NCBI GenBank assembly: GCA_017893485.1
Contig: CM030366.1
Span: 105,683,796 to 105,747,795 of the forward strand
From: Hemerocallis citrina
Lineage: Eukaryota; Streptophyta; Magnoliopsida; Asparagales; Asphodelaceae
Length of the DNA: 64,000 nucleotides
Direction of reading: 5' to 3'
The position numbers and the translations under genes are program-made. The notes beneath the pieces were generated by a model. The model saw only the letters and a list, made by a program, of their open reading frames with translations, searched no databases and was not told where the DNA came from. This document shows, piece after piece, positions 55,689 through 64,000 of this stretch; the first letter of the stretch is position 1; every line of letters starts with the position of its first letter.

Positions 55689-57397
55689 TGTGATAAGGTT
55701 AACAGAGAGATTGAAAGAAGATTACTGAACTGATTATAATTGAGTACAATATCTCCTATATATAGAAGGAAAGAAAATACTAAACAAATACATATTCTGA
55801 TATGAGACTAGATATCTAATATAATATCTAACACCCCTTTTCAAACTCATAGTAGGTCAACAGTGTGAGTTTTCCCACCAAGTATTGAAATCTCTGAACA
55901 GTGTGGGATTTGGTGAAGAAGTCTGCTGTGAAAAAGTCATAGAATGAAGTGAAATGGTCCCTGTCTCAAAACGCCCACGAACATAGCAACAATTAATCTC
56001 TATGTGCTTCGTTTGCTCAAAAAATACCAGGTTTCTTGCAATATACAATGCACTCCGGTTATCACAATAAAGAGAAATAACTCCTATAAGAGTGACACTC
56101 ATATCGGATAACAGCCACCAAACATGAATAATCTCTCGAGTGGTAGCTGCCATCGCTCTGTACTGAGCTTCTGTGGAAGAACATGCAACAACTACCTGTT
56201 TCTTGCTTCGCCACGAGATCATCATATCACCAAAAAATAGACAAAAACCTGTGGAAGACCGTATGGTAGTAGAATCACCCACCCAATTTGAATCAGAATA
56301 TGCGCTAAGCTCCAGCCTAGACGTAGAAGGCATGAATAATGAGCGAGTGATAGTGCCCCAAAGATATCTAAGGATCCAAAGAATAGCACTGTAGTGAACT
56401 GATCTAGGAGCTAAAATAAACTGGTTGACAATACTGACTGCATGAGCAATATCGGTCTGGTCTTGCGAAAATAGACAAGCTGTCCAACAGTCTGCCTATA
56501 TTTTATGGGATCGGGAAGGAGCTCACCATCTGTGAGACAAAGCTTCATGTGAAGCTCTAAGGGAGTATCAGCAGATCGATTTTCAGAGAGACATGCAGCA
56601 GAGATAATGTGTGATGTGTATTTCTGCTGAGAAATGAGTATCCCCCGAGATCCGTCGGCAATCTCTAGATCCAGAAAATAGCATAGTCTGCTAAGATCCT
56701 TCATATGAAACTATTGGTAAAGGTATCTCTAAGGGGATGCAATGTCTGCAGAGTCATCCTTAGTAATAATCATATCATTAACATATAGTAGTAGGAGTAC
56801 CCTCCCCTATGGTGTTGACCACATAAACATAGAGTGATCTTGTGAACTTTGACTGAAACCAGCCTATGTGATGACACGGCAAAAACACTAAAACCAGACT
56901 TGAGGAGCCTGTTTCAGACCATATGTAGCTCGGCGTAGATGACAAGCATGACGAAGATGCGTGGTAAGGCCAAGAGAAGGCTGCATGTAAACAACCTCAG
57001 ATATGGTACCATGAAGAAAGTCAATCTTCACGTCCATTTGGTATAACAACCACTGACGGGTGGCGGCAAAGATAAGAAGGGTGTGAACTGTAGTCATTTA
57101 TGCAACTGGAGAAACATTCTTATCGTAATCAATTTCATGCTCTTGACTAAATCTTCAGGTAACTAAATGAGCCTTGTGTCGCTCAATAGAGATACCAGTT
57201 CGATACTTGACCTTGAAGATCCACTTGCAGCTAATAGGCTTGACGCCCGCTGGTAGTGAAACAACATCCCAAGTGCTAGTCTGATCAACTGCACGGGACT
57301 TTCTGCAATAGCTTCCGGCCACTCGAGATATTGAATCGCTTCATGATAGGTTCTGGACTCATGTGATGAGTGTATAGTGGTGATATAAGCATGGACC
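55689..57397 (-). mobile_element. Ale-like copia element, 3' half
   Basis: Minus-strand 3' LTR of 145 bp (55689-55833; TGTTAGAT to ATCACA), preceded by the polypurine tract aaaggggtg. Then RNase H and RT in order. The rest of the element was cut off where the LTR at 57398 begins. The very short LTR starting TGTTAGATAT fits the Ale/Retrofit lineage. Confidence 0.8.
55857..57360 (-). pseudogene. Copia reverse transcriptase-RNase H, decayed
   Basis: From right to left: RT start WKWIF-like CKWIFKVKYRTG, then YQMDVKIDFLHG and YGLKQAPQVWF (56888-57097). The catalytic YVDD area near 56770-56790 is shifted out of frame. Then DLSRLCYFLDLEI and TPLELHMKL (56411-56704). RNase H: SAYSDSNWVGD, TGFCLFFGDMMISWRSKKQ, SSTEAQYRAMA and CDNRSALYIARNLVF (55857-56333). 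There are several stops, and the DWAGC motif appears as NWVGD. Confidence 0.85.
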
Positions 57398-59679
57398 TGT
57401 CACGCCCCGCTTTTCAAAAGGAATACGGAATACGAGTACGTGACAAAACCCAGCGAATGATTTTCATCATTCATAAGCTGTAGGATCAATTGAACATCAT
57501 AACAAGCAATATAACAAAATATACTCAACCACGCATGCATGAATAATTTATTAATCAACAGAAATCATTTGAAGAAAATATAAATATCCCAAATAAATTC
57601 AAGACCTGGATCAAAAGTAAAACCTCGGGACTACAAGCCCGATACAAGTTTTAAGTAGCAATAAGAATGAAATAACTCAAGTACAAAATAACTAAAGCAA
57701 GTTTTCCCAGGCAAAGCCTAAAATGTTTGCTCACCAACTCCTACAGACAATTGATCTCCAAAACCAGTATTTATCATGTAGAAGAAAAATAGAGAAACAA
57801 AAGACAGACGCCTGTTAGTGCAAGTTACGGACCGCAAGTAGTACAAGCAAGGGGTATACAAACAAGTGCAAGAAAATATGAAACAAGATTTGGAGTCAAG
57901 AGTATACAACATGATATGACATGGATGTAACAAGTAGTGAAGTTCAAGAGACTAGCTAGCAAGTAAAAAGAATCAAGTAACAGGATCATGTAACATGTGA
58001 GCAAGTAGTTTGTATCAAGTATCAAGTAACCAGTATCTAGTAGCATGCGAGTGTGTATAAGTAACAAGTTATTCTTAAGTCTATTGTTTAATTCTATCTA
58101 AGTAGCACTTCATGCGTCCCAATTATCTACCACATGGTTGCTACATATAACCAGTTACGTTTAGGCCTAGTGGTGGATTTTATAGGGATGTATACTCAGG
58201 CATCAAGTATCAAGAAAGTATGTTCATGAATCGGGTAATCATATAACTAGTTCATGAGTCAAGTAATAACATGACCAAACATGAGTCAAATAATAATATA
58301 CTAGTTCATGAATCAAGTGTTTAATATAACCAGTCCATGAATCAAATAATCATATAACTAGTACATGAAACAAGTGTTAATATAACAAATCCATGAATCG
58401 AATAATCATACAACTAGTTCATGAAACTAGTGTTAATATAACAAGTAATCATTCAACTAGTTCATGAAACAAGTATCAAGTGGAAAACACGGGCCCCCTT
58501 CTGAGTACACTTACCTATATTGCCCACTACTATGGTCTTTCCCTTAAACCCCGGCTTATTATTTATTATTATTATCAAAACAAGCATGAAAGTGCAAAAC
58601 AGGGCAAATAAACATGATCAAGAATAGGGGAAAAGTTTAAGCTATGTAGGAAGCATATTCGAGGGTCAAAACAAATTAAAATTATCAAAAACGACGAGAA
58701 TTCCAATTCTGGACAGCAGGATGTTGCTGCACCAAAACTGAGATTTTCGTTTCTACAGGAATGAAAATCTGGATCCGCCAGAAAAATCTAGGAACTAGAC
58801 TCTCTGCCAGTTGTAGCACATATAAACAAGATACATAAAAGTTGTAGCAACTGGTGTCAAAACAGCAAACTACACAAAATTCGTGTTCAACCAGAATTTG
58901 TAAAATTGTATTCAGAAACATGAAACAGGTCTGAAACTTGATTAATTAATTCCAGAACAATTATGGAAGGTTCTCTACTGTTTCTAGTCTCAGCATGCAA
59001 AATTTGAAGTCATTATCTTACATGTAGCATAGTCAATTTAATTTGTGAAACAAAGTGATGCAACAAATTTATGAATCTGAAATTTCAGACATTACAACAC
59101 TAAAACAGTGATAATTCACAAACTATAACTCAGAATTCAATTCCATCAAAAGGATAGTAAACTAGACATCTAGGGTTACATTTCATGTTTAGAAACCAAG
59201 TCCAGATTCTGATGTTATCAGGGTCGAAACAGCAAGCAAAAATAGGAACAACAACATAAGTGGGTTCTTTTATATGAAAAGTGTCATGATTGATAATTAT
59301 TATGCGTCTAAATTAGTGTGTGATACAAATCAGGGGTTCACAATCACCAAATCAGCGCCCATGGCTATTCTCAACTCAAAAGAGAGCAAAATCAACACAT
59401 GCATCATACAAACATACATTTACAAGTCAAGGTGATTCTTAATTTCATGTGTTCAAATAATTAAATAATAATTAGATCTAACTATTTGTGAAACGAATGT
59501 ATCAACGAAAGATTGTGACTCTTATGATCATGGAATTGATAAGGACGACAACAAGTAAAAATGAGATCATCAACGATAATTCAAAGGTGAGTCACAACTA
59601 AAATCTACTTGAGGTATTTTCAAATAAAAGCTTGTACTAGAACAACGAATCGAACAAGAAGATACTTGCCTTGATTGGG
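57398..59679 (-). mobile_element. Second copy of the 3.5-kb LTR family, interrupted
   Basis: Begins TGTCACGCCCCGCTT inside the copia RT region and matches the solo LTR at 20527. Shared blocks: cttcatgcgtccca with ccacatggttgctacata (58110), acacgggccc (58490) and cttaaaccccg (58550). It is interrupted at 59680 by the Tat/Athila-like LTR; the remainder must lie beyond the window. AT-rich open frames at 57718-58067 are not genes. Confidence 0.75.
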
Positions 59680-60342
59680 TGATGACGTTGTTGTGCTAAT
59701 CTAGGTACCTAAATATATAGATAAAACTAGACACAAATTATAAACCTCGCAAGTGCACGAATCGTTAGAAAAGCGTAGCAATAGCAAGGGTCGATCCCAC
59801 AGAGATTGTAGACTTTAACTTACTAATCAATAAAAAGAATAAAAATCATAAAGAGTTGTTTGGAAGTCTAAAAGAAATAAAAAGATTAAAACTAAATTAA
59901 GGAATGTTGAATCACAAATATTTATGAAGTAGTTGGGTTTAGATCTCCACCTATAGTTAGTAATGCTAAGTCACCTTCTGAATTTCTTCTTATTACTTAT
60001 GTTTGTTCACTTTAAGGGCATGGTATCTACTCCTTAAAGTACTATTTTCCTAGGCCAAGAATTAGGCATGGTATCTACTCTAATTCGTTTCTTTCATTAA
60101 GTCCTTAGCATGGTATCTACTAAGTTGTATTTAAGGAAAACATAAGATCAGTGGAAACGAACAAACACTCAAGGCTCTAGAAATTGGTATCAGATCTAGA
60201 TCCCTTAAGTTGATTGAACCAGGAACCCCTAAAGATTCCTTTGTTACAATTACGGGCACGAGATACGGGTCGTCTCAATATGCTCATATAACAGATTCAG
60301 ATGAATGGTAACACAAACTTGATATTCTCAAGCTCTGTTTGT

Positions 60343-61163
60343 CAGTCGACTGGCTCTCACCTCAGTCGACTGCTCTCAGGCTTCGAGAACAAGTTTGGTT
60401 ATCACAAACCTATGTCAATTCAATCAGATTCAATCAATAAGTAAAATAGAAGAATTCAGAAGAACATAGCACTACATAACTACGGCTTCAATCTACCCAA
60501 CTATGAAATTTAGTTCCACATAATAATAGTTTTATTAATCAACAAATTCGAATACATGATCAACATTAAAAACTAAAGAGAAGAGAAATAAACTAATGGA
60601 GTCCGGCAATAAGGTCGACTGGCTGTCACACAGTCGACTGCCTTCGAATACTGGATCTTCTCTCTCCTTCTTCGATGCTGATAGAATGATGCCTCTTGTT
60701 GATTTGACTTGATGGTTTGCAACTCTGTGATTCGGTGGTGGATGATGGGGAGATGACGAGAGTCGAGCGAGAGGGCCTGCGATATCTCTTGACTGATATT
60801 TATAGAGCGCGGCTGAAGAATTAGGGTTTTGCCCTTTTTCCGGAAAGTCCTTCTTTATTTGATTTGGTGATTTATATCTTTCTCTTTTCTTCTTTCCTTC
60901 CTTATCTGTTAACCACGTGCTCTTGGAAATCCCCAGTCTCTAGATTTGATTTGCATAAATCTGGATTCAGATAGATTTGAAATTAGATTTGGATGAATCT
61001 TCGAATATCTTATCTGTTTACTCCACCGCAGACCAGTCGACTGCCTCTGGATGTAAGTCGACTGTGTCGAGACTTTAGTATTTTCATGATTCATCAGCCC
61101 AGTCGACTTGGTGTGTAAACTTGATTCCCTGTCCAGTCGCCTGTAAGCATGATCAGTCGACTG
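60343..61163. repeat. CAGTCGACTG palindrome cluster E
   Basis: Pairs 60343/60363 (20 bp), 60612/60631 (19), 61034/61055 (21) and 61134/61154 (20, first copy CAGTCGCCTG), plus a single site at 61100. All lie in the Tat/Athila-like LTR. Confidence 0.9.
60798..60806 (-). promoter_or_regulatory. LTR TATA box
   Basis: CTATAAATA on the minus strand, within the 1.66-kb LTR. Confidence 0.55.
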
Positions 61164-61340
61164 ATCTCCTGCAGTTTCCTGTGTTTCATCCTTGCAATCC
61201 TGAATTTGCTTCGTTTTGCTGTTATAGACTGTTTCCTATGGAAAAGAGAAAATAAGAGTTAAATACCACATATAGAGCTTTTAAATGTCTAATTGCACTA
61301 AAGTTATTGCTCTAAAATGTGAATAATATTGTGTTCATCA

Positions 61341-62349
61341 AATACCCCCAAACTTAGATTTTTGCTTGTCCTCAAGCAAACTAGAATTATGAACAAGGGT
61401 GTAATAATATCAGCCTTAATCACCAAGAGTTCTTATTATGTGGGCATCGATATAGAAAGGTATAAACAATTTCAGATAAAGTAAAATTAAGCATACCCAC
61501 TTTCTCTAGTGCAATTGTTTATTCATAACTCTAAACTCAACCATACTTGTCATGCAATTAATTATAGTTATAGTATGTAATTACTCAATCTGTGATTATC
61601 CCCTTTTCTCTACTACAAACCGAGTAGCAAACTAGAGAGTTTTTTTTTTTTTTTTTTTTTAAGTCGCTTCTCCAGAGTTGTCACTTGCCTTTTTACGCGA
61701 ATGCGAAACATTTGTGATGAATCCACCCGGTTACTCAGCAAGTCACAAACTTTAAAGTGCTTTGCATACTCATATTTCAAGTTGCCATTTGACGTAAAAG
61801 TAAACATTGGTGATGAATACCCCTAGTTACTAAGCAACTCAAAACATTGGAGTAGATTGACTTTATTCAAGTATATATGTATATATATAATTTTTTTTTT
61901 TTTTTTATAACTCTATTTACTTAAACTCAGTTTAGGACTAGATCTAAAGGGAATAATAACCAGAAAAAGCATCACATTTGTTTATTATGTATAATTGCAT
62001 GACTCATATAAATTTGTATGGAATTTATGAAACTCAACAATCCTAAAGTAAATAAGTATCCTTCTTCTTACTTTATAAGAATTTGTTTATCCGAAAAAAA
62101 AAAATTCAAAAAGATGATCAACATAAATAACCCTAATACCCCCAAACTTAGATGGAACATTGTCCTCAATGTTCGAAAGAAAATTTAAAAATAGGCATAT
62201 GTCACATCTAGTAAGGAGAGAAAAATAAAAATAACTAGAAGAAAAATAACTTGAAAGAAAATAAAGGGAAAGTGTAAATACTCCCCTGAAAAATTGGGTT
62301 GCCTCCCAATAAGCGCTGTGTTTTCTGTCTTCAGCTAGACTTGATGAGG
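61341..62349 (-). other. Non-coding 3' region with two polypurine motifs
   Basis: On the minus strand, ATCTAAGTTTGGGGGTATT occurs just before the LTR (61341-61359) and again near 62138-62156. Each is preceded by ttgaggacaa about 6-9 bases upstream. The LTR-proximal copy is the plus-strand primer; the distal copy may be an additional one. T and A runs lie at 61641-61660 and 61894-61906. No ORF is supported. Confidence 0.65.
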
Positions 62350-64000
62350 TCATGCCATGCATTGAATGGTTTGAAGATTCACATCCTCCTCTTGCGGTTC
62401 TATGCTCATCTCTATGTATGGCTTCGCTCTATGCCCGTTCACCTTAAATGTTTGATTCTTTTCCTTGCTATGAACCTCCAAAGCACCATGTGGAAAGACT
62501 CTCGTGACAGTATATGGCCCATACCATCTTGACATAAGCTTGCCTGGAAAAAGTCTCAATCTTGAGTTGTATATCAATACCTTCTGCCCTTCATAAAACT
62601 CCTTCCTTGCTAGCTGTTTGTCATGGTACAACTTGGTTCTTTCCTTGTACAATTTTGCATTTTCATAAGCGTCATGCCTCAACTCTTCAAGCTCATTTAG
62701 TTGTAGTCTTCTTTTGTCACCTGCTTGTTTCATATCAAAATTGAACCTTTTGATGGCCCAATATGCTTTGTGCTCCAACTCAACTGGCAAATGACAGGCT
62801 TTTCCAAACACCAAACGGTATGGTGACATGCCAATGGGTGTTTTGTATGCGGTTCTATAGGCCCATAATGCATCGTTCAAGCGCAACGACCAATCCTTCC
62901 TCCTTGTGTTGACTGTCTTTTCCAAAATGCTTTTGATTTCTCTGTTGCTAATCTCCACCTGTCCACTAGTTTGAGGATGATATGGGGTGCCCACTCTATG
63001 TGTGATACCATATTTCTTCATCAAAGAAGCAAATGGAAAGTTATTGAAGTGGCTACCTCCATCACTTATTATTGCTCGAGGTGTACCAAACCTAGTGAAA
63101 ATGTTTTCCTGCAAAAACTTGACAACGACTTTGTGATCATTAGTTCTTGAGGGGACAGCCTCGACCCATTTAGACACATAATCCACACCAACAAGTATAT
63201 ATAAATAACCAAATGAGTTAGGAAATGGACCCATGAAGTCGATTCCCCAAACATCGAAAAGCTCGATTACTTGGATGTTTTGTAGTGGCATTTGATTTCT
63301 AGACGAGATATTCCCTGTCCTTTGGCACTTGTCACAAGTCCTGCAAAAAGAAAAAGCATCTTTGAATACTTTAGGCCAATAAAATCCAGATTGTAATACC
63401 TTGAGTGCTGTTCTTTTTGGTCCAAAATGTCCTCCACATGCATATTGGTGGCAATGTTGTAGAATACTCAATTGCTCTTCTTCTGCCACACATCTTCTTA
63501 TAATTTGATCAGGGCAAAATTTGAACAAATAAGGATCATCCCAGTAGTAGTGCTTGCACATAGCCACCAGTCTCTTTCTTTCCTGACTTGTCATACCTGG
63601 AGGGAAAACATGAGCGGTTAGATAATTTACAATGTCAGCAAACCATGGAAAATTTGAGCAGTAAGATACCAGTCGACTGGTCCTGGTACCAGTCGACTGT
63701 CCCGAGGATGAATTGATTTCAAAGAGATGTTCATCTGGGAAAGTCTCATTAAGTGGCTGCACAATTCGTTCTTCCTCCTGCAGTAGCCTGGACATGTGAT
63801 CTGCAACAACATTGTCGCTTCCTTTTTTATCTTTAATCTCAAGATCGAATTCTTGAAGCAAAAGCACCCATCTGATCAACCTAGGCTTAGCATCCTTTTT
63901 AGCAAACAAATATCTCAAGGCAGCATGGTCAGTAAAAACAATAACTTTAGAACCAATCAAATATAATCTAAACTTCTCTATAGCAAAAATAACAGCTAAC
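62350..64000 (-). CDS. Tat/Athila-like pol: RNase H end and integrase, partial
   Basis: Open from the window edge to the stop at 62350, about 550 residues without a break. RNase H end: [20 protein letters not shown], then [15 protein letters not shown] linker follows that contains the palindrome pair at 63670-63699. Integrase: zinc region ([12 protein letters not shown], then [11 protein letters not shown]); core with GIDFMGPFP (Asp), ISDGGSHF (Asp) and [16 protein letters not shown] (Glu), so the DDE triad is intact; then [20 protein letters not shown]. It ends in a Gly-Pro-Tyr turn ([18 protein letters not shown]) with no chromodomain. The lack of damage suggests recent insertion. Confidence 0.93.
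   Translation of the reverse strand, partial: LAVIFAIEKFRLYLIGSKVIVFTDHAALRYLFAKKDAKPRLIRWVLLLQEFDLEIKDKKGSDNVVADHMSRLLQEEERIVQPLNETFPDEHLFEINSSSGQSTGTRTSRLVSYCSNFPWFADIVNYLTAHVFPPGMTSQERKRLVAMCKHYYWDDPYLFKFCPDQIIRRCVAEEEQLSILQHCHQYACGGHFGPKRTALKVLQSGFYWPKVFKDAFSFCRTCDKCQRTGNISSRNQMPLQNIQVIELFDVWGIDFMGPFPNSFGYLYILVGVDYVSKWVEAVPSRTNDHKVVVKFLQENIFTRFGTPRAIISDGGSHFNNFPFASLMKKYGITHRVGTPYHPQTSGQVEISNREIKSILEKTVNTRRKDWSLRLNDALWAYRTAYKTPIGMSPYRLVFGKACHLPVELEHKAYWAIKRFNFDMKQAGDKRRLQLNELEELRHDAYENAKLYKERTKLYHDKQLARKEFYEGQKVLIYNSRLRLFPGKLMSRWYGPYTVTRVFPHGALEVHSKEKNQTFKVNGHRAKPYIEMSIEPQEEDVNLQTIQCMA
63670..63699. repeat. CAGTCGACTG pair inside pol
   Basis: Two perfect copies at 63670 and 63690, 20 bp apart. 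They lie in the open pol frame (minus strand), in the variable linker between RNase H and integrase, where they are translated within [15 protein letters not shown]. Confidence 0.92.

Larger units (their letters stand above)
59680..61340 (-). repeat. 3' LTR, 1.66 kb
   Basis: TGATGA and TCATCA ends. The minus-strand TATA box CTATAAATATC is near 60798-60806. The conserved cgcaagtgcacgaatcg with gggtcgatcccacagagatt lies at 59750-59815, close to the U5 end. Five groups of CAGTCGAC palindromes are present. Confidence 0.75.
59680..64000 (-). mobile_element. Tat/Athila-like Ty3/gypsy element, 3' part
   Basis: Minus-strand element that continues beyond the right edge. The 3' LTR is 59680-61340, the non-coding 3' region 61341-62349, and pol 62350-64000. 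The integrase style (GIDFMGPFP, then [10 protein letters not shown]) and the TAAGTTTGGGGGT tracts after pol are typical of the non-chromodomain OTA branch. Pol is undamaged as far as visible, so this may be the youngest element here; it sits in the LTR at 57398. Confidence 0.85.

Noticed and set aside
57718..58067. Cys/Leu-rich minus-strand frames
   Set aside because: They are in a non-coding LTR; the homologous part of the other copy at 20527 is not open.
24521..63699. CAGTCGACTG as a leftover restriction or cloning linker (it contains a SalI site)
   Set aside because: Sites are paired at constant spacing, occur in diverged variants, and are present at matching positions in both LTRs of one element, which cloning cannot explain.

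Overview
This window is plant nuclear DNA, almost certainly from a flowering plant. The evidence is the set of elements it carries: plant Ty1/copia and Ty3/gypsy lineages, hAT elements, Helitrons, L1 and RTE LINEs, and a plant-mobile-domain (PMD) gene. It also holds plant-specific host genes with introns (an EDR2-like DUF1336 gene and a MASS-type gene). The species cannot be fixed from the sequence. No rRNA, tRNA or organellar sequence was seen.

Nearly all of the 64 kb is nested transposable elements. 0-2.5 kb: degraded sequence with a diverged tandem repeat and a LINE zinc-knuckle relic. 2.5-3.0 kb: a short Helitron. 3.2-6.7 kb: a hAT element with TIRs and a lightly damaged transposase. 6.9-10.1 kb: an LTR element (360-bp LTRs, 5-bp TSD) that carries fragments of several host genes. 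11.3-20.3 kb: a DNA element with arrays of palindromes at both ends, a PMD gene and an antisense NAM-associated gene; an L1 LINE sits in the PMD intron and an RTE LINE lies between the two genes. 20.3-25.1 kb: a copia fragment split by two solo LTRs (3.5 kb and 0.66 kb). 25.1-27.6 kb: a hAT MITE holding an ORF1-only LINE. 28.5-29.8 kb: a tandem Helitron pair and a TIR element.

30.3-33.8 kb is the only island of host genes. It holds a MASS-like gene (+) whose start region is duplicated, and an EDR2-like gene (-) broken by an LTR with loss of exon sequence. 35.0-43.6 kb is a long inverted-repeat element holding a chromovirus (403-bp LTRs, perfect TSD) and a solo copia LTR (perfect TSD). 43.6-55.6 kb is an L1 LINE split by a Tekay/Del-like chromovirus with LTRs of about 3.1 kb. 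55.7-57.4 kb is the 3' half of an Ale-like copia on the minus strand. It is cut by a second copy of the 3.5-kb LTR family, which is cut in turn by a Tat/Athila-like gypsy element that runs off the right edge.

The most unexpected signal is a recurrent palindrome, CAGTCGACTG, usually in pairs 20-21 bp apart. It occurs in LTRs of three unrelated retrotransposon families and once inside a pol reading frame. Other points of interest are the gene-capturing retrotransposon, a chromovirus whose polyprotein starts in one LTR and stops in the other, the palindrome-ended PMD element, the inverted-repeat element built of tandem repeats, and the HAL1-like half-LINE. Boundaries were read by eye; TSDs and TIRs are given where they were found.
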